Under the pieces are notes generated by a model. The model saw only the letters and a program-made list of their open reading frames with translations, was not told the DNA's origin and ran no database searches. From Streptomyces sp. CG 926 (lineage in GTDB: Bacteria > Actinomycetota > Actinomycetes > Streptomycetales > Streptomycetaceae), in assembly GCF_003148825.1 (NCBI RefSeq), contig NZ_QGGZ01000001.1, positions 1,157,776-1,221,775 of the forward strand: a stretch of DNA of 64,000 nt, read 5' to 3'. The stretch's first letter is position 1, and each line of letters begins with the position of its first letter. The position numbers were made by a program, and so were the translations under genes. This document shows positions 25,918 to 34,151 of the stretch, piece after piece.

Positions 25918-28476
25918 CTACCCCTTCGCCGTGGCGACAGCCACCGGCGCCATCCGCAACGCCACCCTCCCCGGGAGGGAAGTGGCTGCCAGGGCCAGCA
26001 CCCCGGCCACCCCCACCACCGCCGCGTAGGCCACCGGCAGCACCGCGGGAGCCGCCACCCCCGTCATGCCCACGCTGAACGCGGTCAGTACCGCCAGCGC
26101 GATCCCCGACCCCAGCGTCGTCCCGATCAGGACCACCGCCAGCGCCTCCGCCCGCAGCATCCGCAGCACCTGCCGGCGCTTCGCCCCGGCCAGCCGCAAC
26201 ATCGCGAACTCCCGGAACCGCTCGGCGGTCGACATCGCGAGCGTGTTCACCACCGCGATCGCGGTGAAGGCCAGTACCAGCCCCATGGCCAGCAGGTTGA
26301 TCTCCGCCCCGGCGTCCTGCCGCTCCGCCCGTGCCGTGTCGGCGTCCGCCGCGGAGAGCACCCGTACGCCCGGGAACGCCCCCACCGCCGCGGCCAGTTG
26401 CTTCCGCCCGATGCCCGAATCCGGTGCCGCCGCCACCAGCACGCTGCCGGCCAGCGGATTGTCCGCGTGCGCGGCCACCAGCCCGTGCGGCAGCGTCAGA
26501 TCGCCGAAGCCGAGCCCTCGCGCGTACACCGCCGAGACCGTCAGCGTGACCGGGGTGCCGTCCCCCAGCGTCAGCTGCAGAGGACTCCCCGGCTTCAGGC
26601 CCAGTCGGTCGGCGGCGAGTTCGCTCACCGCCGCGCTCCCCTCGCCGAAGCCGTCCAGGCTGCCGCCGGTGACCTGGGGGTCCCAGGTGCGGGTCAGCCC
26701 GGCCGGGGTCACGCCCTGCGCGGCGTACTTCGTCAGGCCCACCCGTACCGACGTGTGCACGATCTCGGTGGCCGCCGTGACCCCGGGGGTACGCCGGATC
26801 CGCTCGGCGGCCTCCCGGGTGACTCCGGGCCCTGGCCCCTGTGCGGCCAGTACCCACTGGGCCCGGATCCCGTCGCGGGCCTGGGCCCGGGCGGCGTCCC
26901 CGAGCGTCGGGGTGATGAAGAGCACGGTGCAGGTCATACCGATCAGCAGCGCGAGCGGGGTGACGGCGGAGGCCATCCGCGTGGCGTTCCCGCGCAGGTT
27001 GGCGGTGGCCAGGTGGCCACCGGGACCGGCGAGCCGCAGCGGGCCGGCGAGCAGCGCGGTGGCGGCCCGTACGAGCGGCGGGCCCAGCAGCGAGAGGGCC
27101 CCGACCAGTACCACCACGGCGAGGAAGGTGACCGGGGTCGAGGCCGGCTCGGTGCGCAGCGTGCCGAGTACGACGACCAGCACCGCCCCGCCCGCCAGCA
27201 GCAGCACGCCGAGCACGCTGCGAAGCCAGCCGGGCCGCCCCCGCTCGACGGCGGCTTCGGCGAGCGCCTCGGCGGGGCGGATCCGGGCGATCCGGCGGGC
27301 GGTGATCCGGGCGGCGGCCCAGGACCCGAGCAGGCAGGCGGCGACGGCGGCGAACATCGGGAAGACGCCGGCGGTGCGCTCCAGGGTGACGGGGACGACC
27401 CCGCTGTCGACGAACCGGCCGTGCAGCCACGCGGCGAGCGGCAGCCCGGCGAACGCTCCGGCGACGCCGGCGGCCAGGCCGACGAGCAGCGCCTCCCGGC
27501 CGATCATGCGCCGTAGCTGCTCGGGCGTGGCGGCGATGGCCCGCAGCAGGGCGAGTTCGCGGTAGCGCTGCCGGACGGAGAGCGTGAAGGTGCCGACGAC
27601 CACGAGGATCGCGACGAGCAGCGAGGTGCCGCCCATCGCGCCGCCCATGGAGACCAGCTTGATCCGGGCGCCGGCGGCGTCGAGGAATTCGACGGGGCCG
27701 CGCTCGTCGCCCGTGGCGACCTGCGCGGTCGTGCCCCGCAGCGCCCGCTCGACCCGGGCGGCGAGCTCGGTGGCGCCGACCCCGGGTGCGGGCAGCACTC
27801 CGATGGCGCTGACCTGGCCGGCGCGGGCGGCGAGCCGCTGGGCCTCGTCCTCGCCGAAGAAGAGCGCGCTCTGCCGGTCGAGGTCGCCCCGGTCGGTCTT
27901 CGCGACCCCGCTGACCCGGTACGTCCTGGGCTCTCCGGTGGACTGCACGGCGAGTTCGGAGCCGGGACGCAGTCCGGCGCGGGCGGCGAGCGCGCGGTCG
28001 ACGACGACCTCGTCCCCGCTCTGCGGGGCGCGGCCCTCGGTGAGGGTGAAGGGGGTCAGTGCGGCGGAGCTCCAGGCGTGCCCGTACGAGGGCGCCGGCT
28101 TTCCGGGGGCCTCGACCAGCGGAACGGCCTGGAAGGTGAGCTCGGGGACGGCCCGCTCGACGCCGGGCACGGCGCGGACGGTGTCCACGGTGGCGGCGGG
28201 GAGCCAGGCCCGTTCGGCGACGGGCTTGGCCTTGTGCTTGGTCTTGGTCCGTCCGCCCTTCTTCTCCTCGACCGTGGTCTCGTGGACGTTCTGGTCGGCG
28301 GAGACGAGGACGGGTGCGGCCGCGTAGCGCTCGGTGCCGATCTTTCCGCGGAGTCCCGTTTCCAGGAGCGTCCCGCAGGCGGTGACGAGGGCGGCCGCAC
28401 ACAGCAGCGCGACGAAGGCGCCGAAGAAACCGGCCTTGCGGTCCCTGACGGTCTGAAGGGCGTAACGCAGCATCAT
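25918..28476 (-). CDS. FtsX-like ABC transporter permease (MacB-type, double FtsX)
   Basis: 852 residues. N-terminal TM (about 15-37), a large extracytoplasmic domain with a Lys/Gly-rich strand (EEKKGGRTKTKHKAK, about 70-84), a first FtsX domain with three TMs (about 280-400), central TMs, a second extracytoplasmic domain and a C-terminal FtsX domain (NLLAMGLVLAFTAIAVVNTLAMS, EFAMLRLAGAKRRQVLRMLR). This duplicated architecture is the usual partner of a LolD/MacB-like ATPase, but none lies next to it. ATG at 28476 is followed by a second ATG; neither has a strong ribosome site. Possibly exports lipids or peptides or remodels the envelope. Confidence 0.85.
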   Translation of the reverse strand: MMLRYALQTVRDRKAGFFGAFVALLCAAALVTACGTLLETGLRGKIGTERYAAAPVLVSADQNVHETTVEEKKGGRTKTKHKAKPVAERAWLPAATVDTVRAVPGVERAVPELTFQAVPLVEAPGKPAPSYGHAWSSAALTPFTLTEGRAPQSGDEVVVDRALAARAGLRPGSELAVQSTGEPRTYRVSGVAKTDRGDLDRQSALFFGEDEAQRLAARAGQVSAIGVLPAPGVGATELAARVERALRGTTAQVATGDERGPVEFLDAAGARIKLVSMGGAMGGTSLLVAILVVVGTFTLSVRQRYRELALLRAIAATPEQLRRMIGREALLVGLAAGVAGAFAGLPLAAWLHGRFVDSGVVPVTLERTAGVFPMFAAVAACLLGSWAAARITARRIARIRPAEALAEAAVERGRPGWLRSVLGVLLLAGGAVLVVVLGTLRTEPASTPVTFLAVVVLVGALSLLGPPLVRAATALLAGPLRLAGPGGHLATANLRGNATRMASAVTPLALLIGMTCTVLFITPTLGDAARAQARDGIRAQWVLAAQGPGPGVTREAAERIRRTPGVTAATEIVHTSVRVGLTKYAAQGVTPAGLTRTWDPQVTGGSLDGFGEGSAAVSELAADRLGLKPGSPLQLTLGDGTPVTLTVSAVYARGLGFGDLTLPHGLVAAHADNPLAGSVLVAAAPDSGIGRKQLAAAVGAFPGVRVLSAADADTARAERQDAGAEINLLAMGLVLAFTAIAVVNTLAMSTAERFREFAMLRLAGAKRRQVLRMLRAEALAVVLIGTTLGSGIALAVLTAFSVGMTGVAAPAVLPVAYAAVVGVAGVLALAATSLPGRVALRMAPVAVATAKG

Positions 28477-28530
28477 GCGGCCAACTCTGCCGCCGTGCCC
28501 GGCGCCTGACATTGGCGTGTCCCGGCGTCC

Positions 28531-28559
28531 GGCCCCGGGGGTTACCCCCACCCCGGGCC
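28531..28559 (-). terminator. recA-recX terminator
   Basis: GGCCC and GGGG (28531-28540, one bulged C) pair with CCCC and GGGCC (28551-28559) around a 10-base loop, eight bases after the recX stop. Confidence 0.65.
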
Positions 28560-28566
28560 TACCGGC

Positions 28567-29133
28567 TCACTCCCCGGGATACCCCAGGTCGTCGGCGTCC
28601 TCGCCCTCCGCCTCCAGCGCGCGGCGCACGACCCGCAGGGCCATGCCCTCCGGGTATCCCTTACGGGCGAGCATCCCGGCGAGGCGCCGGATCCGCTTGT
28701 CCCGCTCCAGGCCCCGGGTGGAACGGAGTTTGCGCTCCACGAGCTCCCGGGCGGTCTGCTCCTCCTGGTCGGAGTCCAGCAGCTCCAGGGCCTCCTCCAC
28801 GAGGGTGGCGTGCACCCCCTTGGTCCGGAGTTCCTGGGCCAATGCCCGACGGGCCAGGCCCCGGCCGCGGTGCCGGGACTCGACCCAGGCTCCGGCGAAG
28901 GCGGCGTCGTCGATCAGGCCCACCTCCTCGTACCGGGAGAGGACCTGCTGCGACACCTCCTCGGGGATGCCCCGCTTGTGCAGGGCGTCCGCGAGCTGGC
29001 GCCGGGTACGCGGGCTCCCGGTGAGCAGGCGCAGGCAGATCGCCCGCGCCTGCTCCTCGGGGCTCTGGGGCGGCAGCTCCGAACGGCCCTCACGGCCGCC
29101 TCGGCGCTCGCCGCCCCCTTCCTGCTCGCGCAC
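28567..29133 (-). CDS. recX: RecX, regulator of RecA
   Basis: 188 residues. It binds RecA filaments and limits their growth. Three-helix repeats are visible: ARAICLRLLTGSPRTRRQLADALHKRG, VLSRYEEVGLIDDAAFAGAWVESR and a C-terminal DKRIRRLAGMLARKGYPEGMALRVVRRAL. The first 22 residues are Glu/Gly/Arg-rich and disordered. GTG start is three bases after the recA stop, so it is coupled to recA translation and co-regulated by its damage promoter. Confidence 0.95.
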   Translation of the reverse strand: MREQEGGGERRGGREGRSELPPQSPEEQARAICLRLLTGSPRTRRQLADALHKRGIPEEVSQQVLSRYEEVGLIDDAAFAGAWVESRHRGRGLARRALAQELRTKGVHATLVEEALELLDSDQEEQTARELVERKLRSTRGLERDKRIRRLAGMLARKGYPEGMALRVVRRALEAEGEDADDLGYPGE

Positions 29134-29136
29134 GGG

Positions 29137-30246
<1,110 letters not shown>

Positions 30247-30289
30247 GGGTTCCACCCGGTTTGCTTGAGTCGATCGCTTCACGTCACTG

Positions 30290-30312
30290 ACGCTAGTGCC
30301 TGCCACTGACAA
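30290..30312 (-). promoter_or_regulatory. RecA-NDp type DNA-damage promoter
   Basis: On the minus strand: TTGTCAGTGGC, six bases, TAGCGT, the actinobacterial LexA-independent damage promoter motif (TTGTCAGTGGC-N6-TAGggT), recognised with PafBC in mycobacteria. The -10 is 43 bp upstream of the recA ATG. Confidence 0.85.
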
Positions 30313-30350
30313 TGCGCCTCCACGAGCGTTTCGGCTGTGGATAACCCATC

Positions 30351-30365
30351 AGAATGGATGTTCGA
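30351..30365 (-). promoter_or_regulatory. Candidate LexA (SOS) box before recA
   Basis: TCGAACATCCATTCT on the minus strand: the left half TCGAAC matches the actinobacterial SOS box TCGAAC-N4-GTTCGA fully, the right half only in part. It lies about 40 bp upstream of the NDp -35. Confidence 0.4.
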
Positions 30366-30457
30366 TTTCCCTGTCAAGCGCGCCACGCCCACCCCGCTCC
30401 CACCTGCACCGCTGCCCGTCGGCGTCGGCATCAGCACCTCGCCCGGTCGCGGCCCCG

Positions 30458-31327
30458 CTACTCCTCCTCGTCCTCGTCCGTGACCGCGTCCCAGGCCTCC
30501 AGCGTGGTCCCCGCCGCGGTGGTGATCTCCAGCACCTCGCATTCCATGAGCTCGGCGGCGGCGAAGAGCCGCCGGCGGACATGCTCCGCGTCCTCGGGCG
30601 GGAAGGCGATCCGAATCGTGTGAGTGTCGGGGGTGTCGTAGGTGAACAGCCAATCGGTGTCGACGGTCGCGAAGTGGTCCTGTCCGCTCCCGTCGCGCTC
30701 CGAGCGCCACGAGCCGCGGTCCGTGGTGGGAGCCAGAGCCGTACGCAGGCGCCGCAGACGCTCGTCATGCGGTAAGGGCCCCTCCGACAGGAGCAGGCAC
30801 CGGTCGACGCGGGGCCGGAAGGTGTTGAACCAGGGCGCCAGGTCCGCCTCCGCCGCGCCGAGCAGGTCGGAGCGGACGCGGCCGCCGACCCAGCCCTCGA
30901 CGAACCCGACCGCGCCCGTGCGGAGGGTCTCGTACCAGCCCTCGCTGCTCCACACCACGACGGGCCACTCCTCCGGCTCCCCGTCGGTGAGCCAGCAGAG
31001 CCGGTCGGCGTCCATGGTGGTGCCCCAGATCAGCAGCCCGCCCGGCGCCGGGTGCAGTGGGTACGGGTAGCGCTCGCCACCCAGGTCGGCCGATTCCGTC
31101 GGATGCGCGCTCTGCCACTCGATGCCGTTGTACTTGCTAGCGCCGAACGGTGTGCGGAGGTAGAGGAAATCCCGGAACTCCCCCCATCCGTAGGTGGCGA
31201 CCAGCCACTTGTAGTCGTCGGGCAGCCGTACCCCGACCGCGGTCTCGGCGGCGGTCCAGTCGCCATGGGCGTCGATCGGCACGGTCGGCGGCGTCACGAG
31301 CCGCGCCAGGGTGTCGTAACCGGTCAC
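30458..31327 (-). CDS. SUKH (SMI1/KNR4) domain protein
   Basis: 289 residues. Residues about 15-170 look like a SUKH domain: WTAAETAVGVRLPDDYKWLVATYGWGEF, GLLIWGTTMDADRLCWLT, WPVVVWSSEGWYETL, GFVEGWVGG. The C-terminal 110 residues (PWFNTFRPRVDRC onward, FATVDTDWLFTYDTPDTHTIRIAFP) are a second, unrecognised alpha/beta domain. SUKH proteins are often immunity proteins for polymorphic toxins, but many are free-standing. GTG start overlaps the stop of the zinc-ribbon gene upstream (GTGA), so the two are coupled. Confidence 0.75.
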   Translation of the reverse strand: MTGYDTLARLVTPPTVPIDAHGDWTAAETAVGVRLPDDYKWLVATYGWGEFRDFLYLRTPFGASKYNGIEWQSAHPTESADLGGERYPYPLHPAPGGLLIWGTTMDADRLCWLTDGEPEEWPVVVWSSEGWYETLRTGAVGFVEGWVGGRVRSDLLGAAEADLAPWFNTFRPRVDRCLLLSEGPLPHDERLRRLRTALAPTTDRGSWRSERDGSGQDHFATVDTDWLFTYDTPDTHTIRIAFPPEDAEHVRRRLFAAAELMECEVLEITTAAGTTLEAWDAVTDEDEEE

Positions 31328-31653
31328 GGCAGGTCGCGCAGGACGAGCGCCTCCGCGAAGGGCGTACCGGTCCGCTCCGCGTACGTCATCCGCTCCCGCA
31401 CCTCGTGCAGGGTGCGCGGCCGGTAACCGGGCCCGCCGCAGCAGCTCTTGTGGAACCGCACGCCGGCGTTCAGCAACACGGCGAGGGTCCGCCACCCCGC
31501 GGCGTCCCGGCGCGGGGGCGGGGCGAAGGCCGAGCCCACATGGATCAGGGTTCCCGTACACCGCGGACAGACCCGCTCCCGGTCCCTGTCGTAGGGCTGC
31601 TTGTACGAGGCCCGGCAGGGCAGGCAGACGTAGGAGGTCTTCGCATGAGCCAT
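31324..31653 (-). CDS. Zinc-ribbon protein (109 aa)
   Basis: 109 residues. A zinc ribbon YVCLPC (about residue 9-13) and VCPRC (about 28-31) brackets a short basic loop (KQPYDRDRER); then RTLAVLLNAGVRFHKSCCGGPGYRPRTLHEVRERM with a second CC pair. Such small proteins occur in many actinobacteria as far as I recall, some with wrong enzyme names in databases. Coupled to the SUKH gene; function unknown. A role in nucleic acid or protein binding is only suggested by the ribbon. Confidence 0.75.
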   Translation of the reverse strand: MAHAKTSYVCLPCRASYKQPYDRDRERVCPRCTGTLIHVGSAFAPPPRRDAAGWRTLAVLLNAGVRFHKSCCGGPGYRPRTLHEVRERMTYAERTGTPFAEALVLRDLP

Positions 31654-31961
31654 GCGAACAGCGTAGGCAGCGCCCCTCGCGGGGATCGACCCGAATACCG
31701 TGGGAGCCGCCCGCGCCCGCGCGAAGGGGCCGTCCGCCGGTCGCCGGAGAAGCTCCGGAAGCAGATCTCCTCCGGCCTGCCGTGGGCGTCGTGCAGGATC
31801 GCGCACCTGCCGAACCGCCGTCGTTCGGCCGGCGGTTCCATGGCCGTGACGTGGGCCCGCGTGAGGCGGTCGGTACCCGCCACGCGATGGGCCTCGGCAG
31901 GCCGAACGGGCCGCACGGTGCCGTGGTCGGGGTCCTCGCCCGACTGCACGATCCTCCCCAT
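31545..31961 (-). CDS. Doubtful open frame upstream of the zinc-ribbon gene
   Basis: 138 codons. The first 85 codons have about 90% G or C in third position and a protein-like composition (RRRFGRCAILHDAHGRPEEICFRSFSGD); after that the sequence looks non-coding and runs into the zinc-ribbon gene in another frame. No family recognised and no clear ribosome site. It may be the remnant of a gene whose 3' part was replaced. The rest of the 380-bp spacer up to 32035 shows nothing else. Confidence 0.25.
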   Translation of the reverse strand: MGRIVQSGEDPDHGTVRPVRPAEAHRVAGTDRLTRAHVTAMEPPAERRRFGRCAILHDAHGRPEEICFRSFSGDRRTAPSRGRGRLPRYSGRSPRGALPTLFAWLMRRPPTSACPAGPRTSSPTTGTGSGSVRGVREP

Positions 31962-32035
31962 GTCCAGGATCGAGTGCGTTCCCCTCCCCCTCGGGCCCGT
32001 CCTGGACGGATCAGGCCCGTTCAGGTCAGGTCAGG

Positions 32036-32506
32036 TCACTTGGCCGTCGCCAGGCCCGCCTTGATCATCGAGACGGTGCTCACCAGTTTGGGGAGGCCTT
32101 CCGTCTGGACCCCCCTGATGCCCCGGGAGATCTGGCTCTCATCCTTCTTCGCGGCCCCGTCGGCGCATTCACCCGCACCCCGACGGAAGCCGCCGAGGGC
32201 TTCCTTCCAGTACCGCTGGGCTGCTTCGTCCGGGATCGGGTCGAGCTTCTCGGCCTCGGCGGTCCGGGCCAACAGGTCCTGGCAGGCCGGGCCTTGGACG
32301 TCGATCGTGCGCATGCTCACCTCGTTGACCCGGCCGGCGTCCTCGTTCAGCTTCCTGATCTGGGCCTCGCCACCCGAGCTGTACCACTCCTCCAGCTTCT
32401 CGGCCGGGGTCCGGGAACAGCCCCCGAGCACCGACACGCCTGCTGCGACGGCCACGAGGGCGACGGCGACGCGGGTCGCCCCGGGGACACGCACACGGAA
32501 TCTCAT
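32036..32506 (-). CDS. Small lipoprotein
   Basis: 156 residues. Signal peptide with RFRVRVPGATR n-region, an Ala/Val core and the lipobox VLGGC at about residue 24. The mature part is a helical, charged domain (AEKLEEWYSSGGEAQIRKLNEDAG, CQDLLARTAEAEKLDPIPDEAAQRYWKEAL, GAGECADGAAKKDESQISRGI) with two further Cys that could pair. Typical of small Streptomyces cell-surface lipoproteins with no known function. 98 bp downstream of the methyltransferase gene. Confidence 0.82.
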   Translation of the reverse strand: MRFRVRVPGATRVAVALVAVAAGVSVLGGCSRTPAEKLEEWYSSGGEAQIRKLNEDAGRVNEVSMRTIDVQGPACQDLLARTAEAEKLDPIPDEAAQRYWKEALGGFRRGAGECADGAAKKDESQISRGIRGVQTEGLPKLVSTVSMIKAGLATAK

Positions 32507-32604
32507 GGAATCTGGAACCCCCCTGGATCGGTCCGACCGATGCTGCCAGGGAGCCTTCCGGCCCGTGTCCCTCGTGATGGTTTCGTGACGGGTCGCCGAT
32601 GCGG

Positions 32605-33228
32605 TCAGCGGGAGACCGCCGTCCCGAGGGATTCGGCGCACAGGAACTTCGGCGCGCCCTCCTCGTAGAAGACGTCGAGGGCGGTGATCGTGAATCCCGC
32701 CGCCACCAGCAGGTCCGGGGCGGAGCGGGTGAGGTGACAGCCGCCCAGGAGCCGCATGTTCAGCGGTTCGAGCCGGCGCTGCAGGCGGCGCACGCGCCGG
32801 TCCCCTTCCGGGGCGAGTCCGTGTTCGACGAAGTGCAGGGTGCCGCCGGGCTTCAGTACGCGGCGCAGCTCGCGCAGGGCCGCCACGGGGTCCGGGATGG
32901 TGCACAGCGTCCAGGTGGACAGCGCGGAGTCGAAGCCGCCGTCCTCGAAGGGCAGGCACTGGCCGTCCAGGCCGGCCCGTCGGACCGGGACGCGGGCGTC
33001 CCGTACGCGCTCGGCGGCCAGCCGCCACGCGACGTCGGACGGCTCGACCGCCGACACGCCCGTGACGCCCTGCGGGTAGAAGGGGGCGTTGTGTCCCGCG
33101 CCGAAGCCGATCTCGACGACCTCGCCCGTCAGTCCGTGGCAGACCCGGCGCCGCAGCGGCCGGGCCGTCTTGGCCCCGCAGGCGAGGTCCAGGATCCGCG
33201 GCACCGCCTGCTCGGCGTAGAACCCCAT
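32605..33228 (-). CDS. Class I SAM-dependent methyltransferase
   Basis: 207 residues. SAM-binding motif I EVVEIGFGAGHNAPFYP, motif II acidic residue in VSAVEPSD, motif IV LSTWTLCTIPDP, motif VI LKPGGTLHFVEHGL; the GLAPEGDRRVRRLQRRLEPLNMRLLGGCHLTR block is that of UbiE/Coq5- and PmtA-like methyltransferases. ATG at 33228 is preceded by GCGGAGGTCGCC. Substrate unknown. Divergent from the Clp-N gene with 167 bp between them. Confidence 0.88.
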   Translation of the reverse strand: MGFYAEQAVPRILDLACGAKTARPLRRRVCHGLTGEVVEIGFGAGHNAPFYPQGVTGVSAVEPSDVAWRLAAERVRDARVPVRRAGLDGQCLPFEDGGFDSALSTWTLCTIPDPVAALRELRRVLKPGGTLHFVEHGLAPEGDRRVRRLQRRLEPLNMRLLGGCHLTRSAPDLLVAAGFTITALDVFYEEGAPKFLCAESLGTAVSR

Positions 33229-33348
33229 GGCGACCTCCGCGTCTCGCGCCCTTCCGCCCAGGATGGCACCGCGGACCCGTGCGCACGACACCCCGTGCGC
33301 ACGACACACCGCCGACCGACATCCGACCGACCGACATCCACCAACTGA

Positions 33349-33390
33349 CAACCCAAGGTTGACACTCGCCGAAGTGTCAACCTAGGGTTG
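33349..33390. promoter_or_regulatory. Long palindrome embedding the promoter of the Clp-N/HTH gene
   Basis: Arms CAACCCaAGGTTGACACT (33349-33366) and its complement (33373-33390), 18 bp with one A/A mismatch, around a six-base centre. The arms contain the -35 TTGACA (33359-33364) and -10 TAGGGT (33383-33388), 18 bp apart. Transcription would start at the A of the ATG (33396). Confidence 0.85.
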
Positions 33391-33395
33391 CCTCT

Positions 33396-34151
33396 ATGAC
33401 GAACCCTTCGGTGGAACCCGTTCGCATGACCAATCCGGTACGCCTCGACGACCTGATCGAGGCCATCAACAAGGTCCACACCGACCCGCTGGAGCAGCTC
33501 AGCGGCGCAGTCGTCGCGGCTGAGGCCCTCGGCGACGTCGCGGACCACCTCATCGGCCACTTCGTCGACCAGGCCCGCCGTTCCGGCGCCTCCTGGACCG
33601 ACATCGGCCGCAGCATGGGCGTCACCCGCCAGGCGGCCCAGAAGCGCTTCGTACCCAAGGCGGACAAGGAGGGCGCCGGCGGCCTCGACCCGAACGCGGG
33701 CTTCGGCCGCTTCACCCCCCGCGCCCGCAACGTGGTCGTGACCTCGCAGAACGAGGCCCGCTCCGCCGGCAACACCGAGATCCGCACCGAGCACCTGGTG
33801 CTCGGTCTGATGGCCGAGCCCGACGGCCTCGCGGGGCTCGCCCTGCGCGCCCAGTCGGTCTCGCCGGACGACGTACGGGCCGCCGTGGCCGCCGTACTGC
33901 CGCCGGCCCAGGAGCAGGTCCCGGACCTCATCCCCTTCGACGCGTCGGCGAAGAAGGCCCTCGAACTCACCTTCCGCGAGGCCCTGCGCCTGGGCCACGA
34001 CTTCGTCGGTACGGAGCACCTCCTGCTCGCCCTCCTGGAGCTGGAGAACGGCGAGGGTCCGCTGAGCGGCCTCGGTCTGCGCAAGGACGCCGTCGAGGCG
34101 ACCGTCAGCGAAGCCTTGGCAGCCGTACGCGTCGACGTCGACGGGAAGTAG
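33396..34151 (+). CDS. Clp N-terminal repeat protein with HTH
   Basis: 251 residues. Residues about 15-85 include an HTH-like segment SWTDIGRSMGVTRQAAQKRF; residues 103-245 hold two Clp N-terminal repeats (FTPRARNVVVTSQNEARSAGNTEIRTEHLVLGLM and FDASAKKALELTFREALRLGHDFVGTEHLLLALLE). There is no AAA+ domain, so it is not a chaperone itself; it may bind Clp clients or adaptors and DNA. The promoter fits leaderless transcription: -10 ends 7 bp before the ATG. The HTH and the promoter palindrome suggest self-repression. Its 3' end overlaps the AI-2E gene by 47 bp. Confidence 0.88.
   Translation: MTNPSVEPVRMTNPVRLDDLIEAINKVHTDPLEQLSGAVVAAEALGDVADHLIGHFVDQARRSGASWTDIGRSMGVTRQAAQKRFVPKADKEGAGGLDPNAGFGRFTPRARNVVVTSQNEARSAGNTEIRTEHLVLGLMAEPDGLAGLALRAQSVSPDDVRAAVAAVLPPAQEQVPDLIPFDASAKKALELTFREALRLGHDFVGTEHLLLALLELENGEGPLSGLGLRKDAVEATVSEALAAVRVDVDGK

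Noticed and set aside
25589..28402. A 937-codon frame overlapping the FtsX-like gene on the same strand
   Set aside because: Arg/Gly-rich frame shadow; the FtsX protein has real membrane segments and family blocks in its own frame.
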